Positions 25,045 through 34,229 are shown, counted from the stretch's first letter. The stretch is 64,000 nucleotides of DNA from Elusimicrobiota bacterium (GCA_003452935.1 DMMY01000027.1:62001-126000), one strand, 5' to 3'. Notes: generated by a model not told the origin, from the sequence alone. Numbers and translations are program-made.

Positions 25045-26534
25045 GCGGACGCCTTCCCGAGAAAGTGAAGATAATAATGGAAGGTGTCGCTGATGGAAAA
25101 ATTCGGATAGGGATGCCGCTTGCCGGCCGCGTGCTTTTTGACAAGCAGGCGCAAGACCACGGCCGGGGAGCGCAGGCTCAAGCCCGGCAGCAGCCTGTAA
25201 AGACGACTCCGCAGAAAAAGCCGGACCAGCCAGCCGGGCATGAAATGCGACAAAAACAGGAGGTTGCGCAATTGCGCGCGCTGCGACGAGAACGAATGCC
25301 CGCCATGGGCATAGGGCTTGAATTCATTCCCCCCGTTTATGCGCCTGATCATGTCCTCGGACAGAAGGCCGTCCTGCCGGGCAAGTTCCACGATGGCCGT
25401 TCCCGGATAATACCGCAGCCAATTGACGTCGTGAAAATCCGCCCCATGAAGCGCGCAAAATTCCACGATGGCCTCCAGTTCCCTCAGGTCCTGGCCCGGC
25501 AGCCCGAAAATGAAGTTCGTGAAAACAAATATGCGGCTCCCGCGGAAGGCCCGCAAGGCATCGATGATCTCCTGGTTGCTGCCGGTTCGGGACAGTCCGT
25601 CTCGCCTCAAGGTCTCATTGAGCGTCTGTATGCCGAGGTTGGCGGCGCCGCAGCCAGCCTCCTCCAGGAGTCGGACCCGCTCCTGGTCGATGCAGGAGGG
25701 ATGCACCGCGCAATAGAAAGGAAGAGCTATCTCCTGTCTATACGCCGGAGCGAATTCCCTGAGCCACGCCGGGTCCGACGTGAATGTGTCGTCGCAAAAA
25801 GAAACCCTCTCAAAGGCATATCTGGCCTTGGCCGACTTGAGTTCCGCTATGACGTTGGCGACGCTTCGTCTTCTGAAATAGCGTCCCCGGCCCTGGAATA
25901 TCCGGCGCAAGGCGTTGTTATGGCAGTAGGCGCAGTTATGGGGACACCCCCTGCCCGTGACGATCGAATAGGCGCCCTTGACAAAGCCCGGAAAGGCGTC
26001 GAAAAACAGGCTCTTGTCCGGAAACGGCACCCCGTCGAGGTCCGCGATGAGCGGCCGCAGGGGGTTGCGCACGATCCGCCCGTCGCGCCTGTAAACTATA
26101 TTGTCCACGTCCTCCGGCGTCCGGCCGGCCGCGATGCGCTCCACGAGTTCCGGCAGGGCCTGTTCCCCCTCGCCCACGCAGACATAGTCGACCGCGGCCG
26201 CCAGCGCTGCCTCGGGCGCGCACGTGGGATGTATCCCTCCGAACACGATCGGGAGGTCGGCCCGCTTGTCCTTCAATCGCGAAGCCACCCGGCAGGCCCA
26301 AGAAAAATGGTCCGATTCCACGGAAAAGCAGACCACGTCGGGCTCGCGCCGCAACGCGGCTTGCGCGGCCCGCTCGGCGTTGTCGACATGCAGAAAAGGC
26401 AGGTCGAAGCGAAAAGACCTGAACAGGGAAGGCGCGTAAACCAATTCGACTCGATGTCCTTTCCTCTTCAAAACGGAAGAAAGATAACCGATGCCCAGGC
26501 TCTCCATGCCCGTGTGCACGAAAACGATCTTCAT
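25041..26534 (-). CDS. B12-binding-domain radical SAM protein (module 1)
   Basis: 497 residues. N-terminal cobalamin-type Rossmann domain (about 1-150: MKIVFVHTGMESLGIGYLSS, VFGGIHPT, VCVGEGE) and an rSAM core with CX3CX2C at C197, C201 and C204 (GRGCPHNCAYC), CDDTF and FIFGLPGQD. Class B members methylate unactivated carbons or remodel tetrapyrroles and lipids. No DXHXXG motif is present, as is usual for this class. It is paralogous to the protein at 28.6-30.1 kb. It follows a small ORF whose stop is 1 nt away. Substrate unknown. Confidence 0.9.
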   Translation of the reverse strand: MKIVFVHTGMESLGIGYLSSVLKRKGHRVELVYAPSLFRSFRFDLPFLHVDNAERAAQAALRREPDVVCFSVESDHFSWACRVASRLKDKRADLPIVFGGIHPTCAPEAALAAAVDYVCVGEGEQALPELVERIAAGRTPEDVDNIVYRRDGRIVRNPLRPLIADLDGVPFPDKSLFFDAFPGFVKGAYSIVTGRGCPHNCAYCHNNALRRIFQGRGRYFRRRSVANVIAELKSAKARYAFERVSFCDDTFTSDPAWLREFAPAYRQEIALPFYCAVHPSCIDQERVRLLEEAGCGAANLGIQTLNETLRRDGLSRTGSNQEIIDALRAFRGSRIFVFTNFIFGLPGQDLRELEAIVEFCALHGADFHDVNWLRYYPGTAIVELARQDGLLSEDMIRRINGGNEFKPYAHGGHSFSSQRAQLRNLLFLSHFMPGWLVRLFLRSRLYRLLPGLSLRSPAVVLRLLVKKHAAGKRHPYPNFSISDTFHYYLHFLGKASA

Positions 26535-26535
26535 T

Positions 26536-26601
26536 TCATCCCATCCGATCCGGCGCTTGGGACAGGCTGACGATGCCGTTCCTCAGTTCCTTGATTTTCA
26601 T
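26536..26601 (-). CDS. 21-codon small ORF between two radical SAM genes
   Basis: ATG with a good Shine-Dalgarno (GAGGGG) encodes MKIKELRNGIVSLSQAPDRMG. It begins 11 nt after the stop of the rSAM at 26613 and its stop is 1 nt from the ATG of the B12-type rSAM (TGAAATG), so the downstream gene should be translationally coupled to it. It has no Cys. It may be a tiny precursor peptide for the adjacent rSAM enzymes or only a coupling leader; sequence alone cannot decide. Confidence 0.45.
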   Translation of the reverse strand: MKIKELRNGIVSLSQAPDRMG

Positions 26602-26612
26602 CGCGCGCCCCC

Positions 26613-27635
26613 TCAGCAGGCCTGGCAATCCGCGGCGTCCGCGGGACCCGGATCGAAATAACGACGTCCTTCCAATATCTCCCGCAGGCCGGCGGTCCTG
26701 ACGCTGCCCAGCGAACCGCGGGACGCGTAGCAGTACTTGACGTCGCCGTAGGCCGTCACGTAGATTGAAAGCTTCTTGAGCATGGCGCACTCCATCCTGC
26801 CGCTCAGGAAATCATAAAAAGGGCTTTCCGAGTACACATAGGACGCGTCCACGATGCTATTGAAGAACAGGCTCTGGTTGGCCCGGGAAAGAAGCGGCCG
26901 CCGCCCGCGCAGCCTGCCGCTGTAGACCGGAAACAGGACCCGCACCGCGGACGCTCCCGCGGATTTGGCAAGCCGTATCAGTTCGGCGAGCCCTCCGCCG
27001 GCCAGCGAGCGGTCCGTGACATAGGTGGAGACGACGCACGGTATGCCCGCCGCGGCGCAGTGCTCGACCGCGCGCCAGGCCGCCGCCTGGCAGCCCGGCA
27101 AACGCCGCAAACGGTCGTGATGCCGCGCATCCGCGTGATCGACGCTCACGTTCACGTTGGTAACGCCGGCCTGCTTGAGTTCGCGCGCCATGCCGCGGTC
27201 CAAAAGCAGGCCGTTGGTGTCGATGGCGTTGCTCAGCCCGTGGTCATAAGCGTGCCTGACGAGCCGCGCGATGTCGCCGCGCAGCAGCGGCTCGCCCCCG
27301 GTAAACCCGACCTTGACCGCGCCCAGCCGCCGCGCGTCCTCCATGATCCTCATCACCGTCGCGGTCGGCATTTCCTCCAGATCCGCGCGGCGCAAGGAGG
27401 TAATCGCGCAATGCGCGCAATCGCACTGGCACCTGTAGGTCAGCGCGATCATGACGCTGACCGGTATCTTTCTGCCCAGGAGGAACCTGCGCATGGAGAA
27501 GCCCAGGAGGTTCGCGTAGCCGGACCAGGGCAGTCCGGAGACGAATATCCGGCGCAGGAGCCGCAATCTTTCGACATGTCCCAGCCACCGGCCCATTTCG
27601 TCCGCCCTCCTCGCGCTATAGAAGCCGGTTGTCAT
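26613..27635 (-). CDS. Radical SAM/SPASM protein (module 2)
   Basis: 340 residues. CX3CX2C at C69, C73 and C76 (YRCQCDCAHC), FTGGEPLLRGDI, and a SPASM-like C-terminus: ECAMLKK, DVKYCYASRGSLGSVR and a terminal DCQAC. It shares long blocks with the rSAM at 24.0-25.0 kb. It overlaps the epimerase gene by 20 nt. Enzymes of this form modify ribosomal peptides or help build cofactors. The small ORF immediately downstream is a possible peptide substrate (inference). Confidence 0.86.
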   Translation of the reverse strand: MTTGFYSARRADEMGRWLGHVERLRLLRRIFVSGLPWSGYANLLGFSMRRFLLGRKIPVSVMIALTYRCQCDCAHCAITSLRRADLEEMPTATVMRIMEDARRLGAVKVGFTGGEPLLRGDIARLVRHAYDHGLSNAIDTNGLLLDRGMARELKQAGVTNVNVSVDHADARHHDRLRRLPGCQAAAWRAVEHCAAAGIPCVVSTYVTDRSLAGGGLAELIRLAKSAGASAVRVLFPVYSGRLRGRRPLLSRANQSLFFNSIVDASYVYSESPFYDFLSGRMECAMLKKLSIYVTAYGDVKYCYASRGSLGSVRTAGLREILEGRRYFDPGPADAADCQAC

Positions 27636-28617
27636 TATACCACCGCAAAGTCCGGTCCACGCCTTGCGCTAGCTCCATCGCGGAGGCGAAGCCCAGTCCC
27701 CTGATCTTATGGTTGCGGCAAACCCAGTCGCTTGACGCGAGCGCCACGGCATCAGCGCCGCATTCGACCCGAAAAGGGTAGAGCCTCAGGCGCAAAGCGC
27801 GTTCCGCGTGATCCTTCACGCAGGCTCCGGCCTTGAATGCCCACGCGGGCAAGCCGCGCGCGGGCATTTCCCTGCCCATGGCTTTAGCGATCGAGCCCGC
27901 GAATTGCCTGAAAGTCACGGGGGCGTTCACGGCGAAATAGATATCGCCGACCGAGCCCTTCGCCTCGATCAAAAAACACATTCGGATAAGGTCATCTATA
28001 TAGCATAACGGGATATGATTCTCGCCGTTCCCCAAAAACGGCCGAATCCCCAGCTTGATCAGCTTGAAAAACATCAGCATCGCGAGATTGCCGGGCCCAT
28101 AGACGTGCCCCGGCCGGACGATCTTGACCGGGAAACGGTCCCGGCGAAAAAGCTCCAGCAGCGCTATTTCAGCCTCCCGCTTGCTCTTCCCATAATCCGT
28201 GCTCGGCCGGCACGGGCTGTTTTCGTCCAGGTCCGGGCCCGCTCCGACGGCGGCGACGCTGCTGAAATGCATGAACTCCCGGATGCGGCCCCGGCACGCC
28301 GACGCCAGATTCAAGGTGCCCGCGACATTGACTTCGCGACGGATGTTCGACAAGCCGTTGAAGCTGTAAACGGATTTAAGAGGCCGCACCTGGGCCGCCA
28401 AATGATACACCCTGCGGACGCCCGCGACGGCGCTTCGCAGCGAGCCCTGGTCAGACAGGTCTCCGCGGACGGCTTCGGCCCCCATGGCTCGCGCGGCCCG
28501 GGCCGAAGCCTCATCCGCGACCAAGGCCCTCACGCGCGTCCCCCGGCGCACCAAAGCCTTGGTCAGATGGCGGCCGATAAAGCCGCAAGCCCCCGTCACC
28601 AGAGCCGCGTCGTTCAT
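27616..28617 (-). CDS. NAD-dependent epimerase/dehydratase (extended SDR)
   Basis: 333 residues from the ATG at 28617, which overlaps the previous stop by 4 nt (an in-frame extension upstream is rejected). GACGFIGRHL (8-17) is the NAD-binding glycine motif; SSVAAVG and YGKSKREAE provide Ser and the Tyr-Lys pair. The family acts on nucleotide sugars or as 3-beta-hydroxysteroid/dihydroflavonol-type reductases. Its place in a run of glycan-type genes favours a sugar or hydroxyl-lipid substrate. Confidence 0.88.
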   Translation of the reverse strand: MNDAALVTGACGFIGRHLTKALVRRGTRVRALVADEASARAARAMGAEAVRGDLSDQGSLRSAVAGVRRVYHLAAQVRPLKSVYSFNGLSNIRREVNVAGTLNLASACRGRIREFMHFSSVAAVGAGPDLDENSPCRPSTDYGKSKREAEIALLELFRRDRFPVKIVRPGHVYGPGNLAMLMFFKLIKLGIRPFLGNGENHIPLCYIDDLIRMCFLIEAKGSVGDIYFAVNAPVTFRQFAGSIAKAMGREMPARGLPAWAFKAGACVKDHAERALRLRLYPFRVECGADAVALASSDWVCRNHKIRGLGFASAMELAQGVDRTLRWYNDNRLL

Positions 28618-30095
28618 GGGATCAAGCCGCCGCCCATGAAATAAACGAACCTGCGCAGAGCGCGCAGGGCGTTGAAATCGTACTTCGGACGGTTGCAAAG
28701 CCTCATCGCGATGAGGCTCGGGATTCGGGGCAATGGCGGCGCCAAATGGAAAAGCCGGAATTTCAGGATCATCCTCCGGGCCCACCTGGGAAGCTTCGGG
28801 TAGATGCCGAGCAGCATCGCCGTGCGGCGCGCATAAGAGCGGTCTGCCGCGATATCGGGCCCGCCGAACAACCCGGATTGAACCGCGCCGTCTTCTATGG
28901 CCTGGAGCGTCGCCGCGTCCATATGGCCGTTTTCCACGGCCCAGCGGGTCAAAGCCGAACGGGGATAACACCGCAGGAAAAATATCTCGTTGGAGTCCGG
29001 CATGCTTTGCTCATGGAATTCCAGCAAGGACGCCAAGTCCTGTTCCGTCTCCCCGGGCAAGCCGAATATGTGATCCACCGCGACATAGACTCCGGCGCTC
29101 CGGAACTCCTGGATGGCCCGCGCGATGTTCTCGTTTTTGGACGGCCGGTGAAATATCCCCGACCTCGCGGCCTCATCGATGACTTGAAGCCCCAACTGCA
29201 CCTTGAAGCACCCCGCGGCCTTGAGGCCCAGGGCCTGCGCCTTGGTCACAAAATCAGGGAAAACGTAGCACGAAAAAGGCAGGCCGACCGTCTTTCTATA
29301 CCGGGGAAGGAAATCTTCCAGCCATCGTCCGTCATGATTGAAAACCTCGTCCGCGAAATGGACGAATTCGGGACGATACCGGCTCACGGCGAGTTCCAGC
29401 TCCGCCAATACGTGGGAAACGCTCCTGCGGCGCATGAAACGCTTGGGCGCGTACAACGCGTCGTAGACGCTGTTGCAGCAATAGGCGCAGGAGAAAGGGC
29501 AGCCCCTGCCCGTCGAGGCCAGATAGCCGGAGTCGAAGATCGGATACGACGACCGAAACAGCTCCTTATCCGGGAAAGGCAGCGAGTCCAGATCCGCGAT
29601 GGGCGGCCTGAGCGGGTTGGAGACTATCCGGCCGCGGCGCCTGAGCCAGATATTGCGGATGCGCGACGCGTCCGCGCGGTCCCGGATCGCGCGGGCCAAT
29701 TCCGCCAGGGCCTCGTCTCCTTCCCCCACGCACACGTAATCGACGCAATCCTCCAGGACGACTTTTTCCGGGACGGAGGTGGGGTGTATCCCCCCGAAAA
29801 CGACGGGGACATCGAGACGGCGCTTCACCTCCGACGCCCATGACTTGGCCCAGGCATAATAATCGGTCGTGACCGAGAAGCAGACCAGATCGGGCCGCGC
29901 GGCGATGAGCCGCGCCAGGACGCTTTTCCGGGCTGAAAAGACCCGGCCCAGCAGCGGGCTGCGCAAAAAACCGGGCTCATCGAAAAGGAGCGGATCGATG
30001 ACCAATCCCGTCTCGAATCCCGCTGCTTTGAGCGCCGCGGATAGATATCCTATGCCGAGATTCTCGTGCGGCGGGCTCAGGAAGACGACTTTCAT
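28614..30095 (-). CDS. B12-binding-domain radical SAM protein (module 2)
   Basis: 493 residues. N-terminal cobalamin-type domain (FLSPPHENLGIGYLSAAL, VFGGIHPTSVPE, VCVGEGDEAL) and rSAM core with STGRGCPFSCAYC (CX3CX2C near residue 200), HFADEVF and HIFGLPGETEQD. It is clearly paralogous to the protein at 25.0-26.5 kb through the whole length, including the FRLFHLAPPLPRIPS-type tail. The ATG at 30095 overlaps the deacetylase stop by 4 nt. Substrate unknown; methylation or another cobalamin-dependent radical step on a glycan or lipid is possible. Confidence 0.9.
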   Translation of the reverse strand: MKVVFLSPPHENLGIGYLSAALKAAGFETGLVIDPLLFDEPGFLRSPLLGRVFSARKSVLARLIAARPDLVCFSVTTDYYAWAKSWASEVKRRLDVPVVFGGIHPTSVPEKVVLEDCVDYVCVGEGDEALAELARAIRDRADASRIRNIWLRRRGRIVSNPLRPPIADLDSLPFPDKELFRSSYPIFDSGYLASTGRGCPFSCAYCCNSVYDALYAPKRFMRRRSVSHVLAELELAVSRYRPEFVHFADEVFNHDGRWLEDFLPRYRKTVGLPFSCYVFPDFVTKAQALGLKAAGCFKVQLGLQVIDEAARSGIFHRPSKNENIARAIQEFRSAGVYVAVDHIFGLPGETEQDLASLLEFHEQSMPDSNEIFFLRCYPRSALTRWAVENGHMDAATLQAIEDGAVQSGLFGGPDIAADRSYARRTAMLLGIYPKLPRWARRMILKFRLFHLAPPLPRIPSLIAMRLCNRPKYDFNALRALRRFVYFMGGGLIP

Positions 30096-30946
30096 TTCCC
30101 GCCGCCCGCCGAATCTCCAGCCGGCGCGAACAGCAGGTCCCGGACCGTCCGGAATTCGAAGCGCCGCAACAGCGCCGTCATTTTCTTTTCGACGCTTCGC
30201 ACGTTGCCGAACTGGAGAGCGCGTTTCCAGGCGGGAATGCCGGCGGGCGGGGCGTGGGAAAACTCCCAGGAATGGAAATAAGCCAGGGCCGGCATGCCCA
30301 GGGCGTTGATCTTCGCGATCCGCTCCTGAATGGACCCGAGGGCCTGGAAACGAAGGAACGTGCCCCCCGCGAAAGGCAGATTCCAGCCGCAGAACCCGAA
30401 CGTGGACGGCGGGAACTCCCAAAGGCCGCGGTTAAGCCGGCGAGGAAACCGTCGCTCATCCAAGCCGCCGGCGATTCGCGGGCGGAGGCTGAAAGGATAG
30501 ATGCTTGAATCGTATCCGAAGCCGGCCCTTGCGATCGCCTCCATGGCCCAGCCCGAGTCCTCCCTAATCGACCAGGTGGAAGCCCGGTAGCCCGCGATTT
30601 CCGTCCCTGCCCGGCGCGCCAGCACGGCCCTGGACCTCTCCAATTCGACGCCGAACCCCTCCCGCGACAGCGACGAGACAAGCCGGTGGGAGTACCCGTG
30701 GCTCGCGATCTCATGCCCTTGGGAGGCGATGGATTCCACCAGCCCGGGATATTTCTCGGCCACGCAGCCAAGCACGAAAAAAGTCGCCTTGGCCTTGAAG
30801 GCAGCCAGCATCGAGAGGATGCGCTCCACGTCGCGCGGCAGGTCCGTCTTCAGGCTCAAATCGACGTTCCCGGGATCGAAGAGAACGGTCTGATACCATT
30901 CCTCGACGTCCACGCTCAAGACATTGCGCGGCGGAGCTTCGTCCAT
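30092..30946 (-). CDS. Polysaccharide deacetylase (exosortase-locus type)
   Basis: 284 residues. The NodB fold starts with LSVDVEEWYQ (about 9-18) and has SHGYSHR (about 82-88) for metal binding, GYRASTWSI, and SSIYPF, typical of the subgroup found in PEP-CTERM/exosortase polysaccharide loci. It removes N- or O-acetyl groups from glycans. It is the first gene of the minus-strand operon that runs to 21.6 kb, divergent from the glycosyltransferase gene 49 nt away. No exosortase is in the window. Confidence 0.88.
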   Translation of the reverse strand: MDEAPPRNVLSVDVEEWYQTVLFDPGNVDLSLKTDLPRDVERILSMLAAFKAKATFFVLGCVAEKYPGLVESIASQGHEIASHGYSHRLVSSLSREGFGVELERSRAVLARRAGTEIAGYRASTWSIREDSGWAMEAIARAGFGYDSSIYPFSLRPRIAGGLDERRFPRRLNRGLWEFPPSTFGFCGWNLPFAGGTFLRFQALGSIQERIAKINALGMPALAYFHSWEFSHAPPAGIPAWKRALQFGNVRSVEKKMTALLRRFEFRTVRDLLFAPAGDSAGGGK

Positions 30947-30981
30947 GCGATTATTCTTGTTGGCGGCCCGAACAACGATGA

Positions 30982-30987
30982 TATAAT
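30982..30987 (+). promoter_or_regulatory. TATAAT -10 box, leaderless arrangement, of the glycosyltransferase operon
   Basis: A TATAAT ends 8 nt before the ATG at 30996; a TTGGCG lies 16 bp upstream as a fair -35 box. Transcription would begin within about 2 nt of the ATG, so the mRNA should be leaderless. It lies in the 49 bp gap shared with the divergent deacetylase operon. Confidence 0.6.
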
Positions 30988-30995
30988 CATTTTAG

Positions 30996-32201
30996 ATGAA
31001 AATCGCCTTTTATCACAATCACAAAGAGGACATCGGGCACATGGTGCACCTCTTGCGCATCATCGCGGCCATAAAGGAGCGCTCCCCCCTCGCGCGGATA
31101 TTCATGTTCCAGGCCGGAAAGCCCCAACCCCTTTTCGAGAGGACTCCAGGCATCACCTGGCTCCATCTTCCCCGCCCATTCTACTCCAAGGCGAACTATT
31201 TCTCCCCGCCCCATATCCCGCCCTCGCTCGCCGCATTGCGCGGCCGGTTCCTGACTCGCGCCCTCTCCAGGATCCGGCCGGACGTCTTGATCACGGATTT
31301 CTTTCCTTTCGGCAGGCGGGAGTGCGGCATCGAGCTCTCCCCGGCCTTCGACGCCATCAGACGCCAGGGCGGAAAGATTATCGCCTGCGTTCCCATGCCT
31401 TACTTCACCCATTCTGGCGAGGACATCGAGGAACTCGTCTATTTCGCCAAGTTCTACAGCAAGATACTGATCCACACGCCGGCGCGATTGGATCTCGGAT
31501 ACATGACCCGCTGGATCGCCGCGGAGCGCAGGGTGTCTCCGGAGATATTCCTGGACGTTTTCAGCAGGCTGAAGCGCAAACTGTATTTCACGGGCTATGT
31601 GCTGCCTCCGGGAGCGGCTCAAGAGCCGGCCCGCGGCGCGCCGCTGGATGACACGATATTGGTTCATAGAGGAGGCGGCTCGACATCTCCCAATATCATC
31701 ACCCAGGCCTTGCTGGCGAAAAAGCTCCTCCCTTCCCGCTATTCCATGCTCGTAGCGGCCGGCCCGGCCACCGACGAGGAGGAAATGCGCGGGTTCAAGA
31801 ATCTTATCAGGACCAACAAGATCGCAGCGACGGCCATCCGCGCCTTCATCCCCAACCTTTCAAAATATATAGAAAGAAGCGCCGTGTGCGTGGGCACCGC
31901 CGGGGGCACCGCCTATGAGCTCTTGTTTTACGGCAAGAAAAGCGTCGTCATCCCATTCACCGGCGGGCCCGGAGCCCGAAGAGCCGATCAATCGGCCCGG
32001 GCCGATCTCCTGGAGCGCCTCATCGGCGCGACGATACTCGACTACGAATCCCTGACCGCCGAGCGATTGGCGCGGGCCATCGAGCAAAAGCTGCGCTGCC
32101 GCGCAACGCCCACCCCCTACGGCGCGACCCGCGCCCGATGGTTCGAAGGCGGCGCCCGCAGCGCGGAGATGATCCTGTCTCATGCCCAATCCAAAGATTA
32201 G
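30996..32201 (+). CDS. Glycosyltransferase, MurG/GT28-like two-domain fold
   Basis: 401 residues. N-terminal Rossmann-like half (KIAFYHNHKEDIGHMVHLL, DVLITDFFPFG), and a C-terminal half with ILVHRGGGSTSPN, FIPNLSKYIERSAVCVGTAGGTAYELLFYGKKSVVIPF, the usual nucleotide-sugar binding layout of GT28-type enzymes. It should transfer a sugar to a lipid or glycan acceptor in the cytoplasm. It opens a plus-strand operon running to 38.4 kb and overlaps the next rSAM gene by 20 nt. Confidence 0.8.
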   Translation: MKIAFYHNHKEDIGHMVHLLRIIAAIKERSPLARIFMFQAGKPQPLFERTPGITWLHLPRPFYSKANYFSPPHIPPSLAALRGRFLTRALSRIRPDVLITDFFPFGRRECGIELSPAFDAIRRQGGKIIACVPMPYFTHSGEDIEELVYFAKFYSKILIHTPARLDLGYMTRWIAAERRVSPEIFLDVFSRLKRKLYFTGYVLPPGAAQEPARGAPLDDTILVHRGGGSTSPNIITQALLAKKLLPSRYSMLVAAGPATDEEEMRGFKNLIRTNKIAATAIRAFIPNLSKYIERSAVCVGTAGGTAYELLFYGKKSVVIPFTGGPGARRADQSARADLLERLIGATILDYESLTAERLARAIEQKLRCRATPTPYGATRARWFEGGARSAEMILSHAQSKD

Positions 32202-33510
32202 GTTTCCCGCCTCCCGCGTCCCGATTGCCGTTTCCCGGAGCCGCCGCCTCATTGCCTGCGATCTCACCGCCCTCGACGGGTCAAAGCCGGCGCAATGGCC
32301 GCGCGCCCGGGAACTGGTCTACTTTCTCCTCAACAGCCTGGAAAACAGCTATCGGATCGTGATCCACGGCGCGCCCGGCTGCCTGTTCCCCGACGCGGAA
32401 GACCACGTCGTGTTCACCCCCGCCCCTTCGGAGCGCCTCATCCGAACCGCCTCATGCCCTGACTGCAAGTCCCGCAGACATTGTCCCGGGCTGCCCTCCC
32501 GCCTGGCCGGCATGGTCCCCCATCCGGAGCCGATCGCGGACCTCCCGAAAGAAATAGTCATAGAGGTCGGCAAGGAATGCAACCTCCATTGCCGGGCCTG
32601 TTTCGCCGGCACCGGCCGGGCCGGACCGTCCTTTCGCGAGATAAAACGAATCGCGGACCGCGCGAAATCCCTCGGGATAAAAAGCCTGCGGTTCTCTGGC
32701 GGAGAGCCGCTGCTGCGGCCGGACATTTTCCGGCTTCTCGAATACGCCAAGGAGAGCGGCTTCTACGTGATCCTCAACACCAACGCCACGCTGTGCGACG
32801 CGCCAACGACGCGGAAGCTGGCTCCTCTCGTCGACAACGCGCTCATCTCCCTGCAGGGCTGCGACCCCGGCAGCGACCGCAGTCTGACGCGCGGCGCCGT
32901 GCCCTTCGCCGTCAAGCTGGGAAACATCGCGCGGGTCGTCGATTCGGGAATCGCCATTGTCAGGATCGGAACGATCATGTCCGGTTTACTGCTCCGCCGG
33001 TTCCGGCGATACGCGGACGTCGTCGTCGGCCTCGGCGTCAAGAATTGGGAGCTGTACCGGCCGATGCTGGATCGAGAAGCCTTGGCCGCCAATCCCGCGT
33101 TCAATATCCGCCGCGAGGACGCGGTCCGGCTGTGCCGATCCCTCGACCGGCTCAACCGCCTCGGCTTCAACGCGAAAATCGCCAACGCCTTCCCGTTCTG
33201 CCTCCTCGACGACGAGGGGATGCGCAATTCGGTCTTGATGGGCGCCGGAGCGGACGAGGGCCATTCGCGCCTCATCTTCGACGGCCGCGGCTTTTTCAAG
33301 CCCAGCTATTTCATCAACCAGGACCTGGGAACGGATATCGTCAAGGCCTGGCACCATCCTTTTCTCAAGCGTCTCAACTCGCTCCGCTATCTGCCGGCCG
33401 CGTGCCGCCGCTGCCGGGAACTCAAGTGGTGCCTGGGAGGCAGCCGTTTTTGGGCCTTCCAAGCGTCCGGCGGCTATTTCCGCCGGGATCCTTGGATGCC
33501 TTCCCCATGA
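32182..33510 (+). CDS. Radical SAM protein with an extra N-terminal domain
   Basis: 442 residues. The first ~125 residues form an added domain that ends with CPDCKSRRHC (C92, C95, C101), a possible extra metal or cluster site. The rSAM core follows with CX3CX2C at C133, C137 and C140 (ECNLHCRAC) and FSGGEPLLRPDI. The C-terminus has CRRCRELKWCLGG, the CX2CX5CXG spacing shared with other rSAM proteins here. It sits between a glycosyltransferase and a deacetylase-like gene (4 nt overlap), so the substrate may be a glycan or lipid-linked intermediate. Confidence 0.82.
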   Translation: MPNPKIRFPASRVPIAVSRSRRLIACDLTALDGSKPAQWPRARELVYFLLNSLENSYRIVIHGAPGCLFPDAEDHVVFTPAPSERLIRTASCPDCKSRRHCPGLPSRLAGMVPHPEPIADLPKEIVIEVGKECNLHCRACFAGTGRAGPSFREIKRIADRAKSLGIKSLRFSGGEPLLRPDIFRLLEYAKESGFYVILNTNATLCDAPTTRKLAPLVDNALISLQGCDPGSDRSLTRGAVPFAVKLGNIARVVDSGIAIVRIGTIMSGLLLRRFRRYADVVVGLGVKNWELYRPMLDREALAANPAFNIRREDAVRLCRSLDRLNRLGFNAKIANAFPFCLLDDEGMRNSVLMGAGADEGHSRLIFDGRGFFKPSYFINQDLGTDIVKAWHHPFLKRLNSLRYLPAACRRCRELKWCLGGSRFWAFQASGGYFRRDPWMPSP

Positions 33511-34229
33511 AGCCGGCCATCTATTTATTGCGCGATGACGACGTGCATGCCGCGGACCGCGGATTCAAGACCGTCTTTGAGCTCTGCATGCAAGAAGGCA
33601 TCCCTGTCACTTACGCCGCGATCCCCTCCCGGATCACGCCGGGCCTCGTGGAATTCCTGCTCCGGCACAAAAGGCATCGCCGGATGTTCGATATCGTTCA
33701 ACACGGCTGGACCCATGCGAACCACAACAAGGCCAGCCGCTGGCCGCGATATGAATTCGGCCCCCTGAGAAGCTTCGCGGCCCAAAAGCTGGACATGGCG
33801 CGCGGCTTTAAGAAGCTGCGCGCCGCCTTCGGCCCGCTGTTCACCCCGGCCTTCGTGCCCCCGTTCCACCAATACGACGCCAACACCTGGCGCGCGGCCC
33901 AGGTCCTCGAATACCGTGTTTTTTCGGCGGGCCCGCAAAAATTCCCCAGTCCCAAGACAGGATGCCGGTACTGGCACGCTCACTTGGGGATCAACGAGTA
34001 CGACGCGGATTACCGAAGCCTGCCCTTGTCCCTGCCCCGGCTCCTGCGCGAGACAGCCCGCCTTATCGGCACGCGACCCGTCGTGGGCGCCTATTTTCAC
34101 CACAGCACCCTGGATCCCGCGAACCTCGGCGTCTTCAGGGATTATCTGCGGGTCTTGAGGCGGTTGACGGACGAGGGCTGGATAAAACCAATGACTTTCT
34201 CGGCCTGGCACAAAACTGTCCAGCAATGA
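33507..34229 (+). CDS. Polysaccharide-deacetylase-like protein
   Basis: 240 residues. LLRDDDVH (7-14) and QHGWTHANH (65-73) mark a NodB-like metal site, DVQ-type, different from the deacetylase at 30.1 kb. PAFVPPFHQYDANTW and the late GAYFHHSTLD fit the family of carbohydrate esterases acting on surface polysaccharides. The ATG overlaps the rSAM stop by 4 nt and its stop overlaps the next start by 4 nt. Substrate unknown. Confidence 0.78.
   Translation: MKPAIYLLRDDDVHAADRGFKTVFELCMQEGIPVTYAAIPSRITPGLVEFLLRHKRHRRMFDIVQHGWTHANHNKASRWPRYEFGPLRSFAAQKLDMARGFKKLRAAFGPLFTPAFVPPFHQYDANTWRAAQVLEYRVFSAGPQKFPSPKTGCRYWHAHLGINEYDADYRSLPLSLPRLLRETARLIGTRPVVGAYFHHSTLDPANLGVFRDYLRVLRRLTDEGWIKPMTFSAWHKTVQQ

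Noticed and set aside
24025..30946. Exosortase / PEP-CTERM locus
   Set aside because: The deacetylase, FemAB-like and AMP-ligase genes fit such loci, but no exosortase and no PEP-CTERM protein is in the window.
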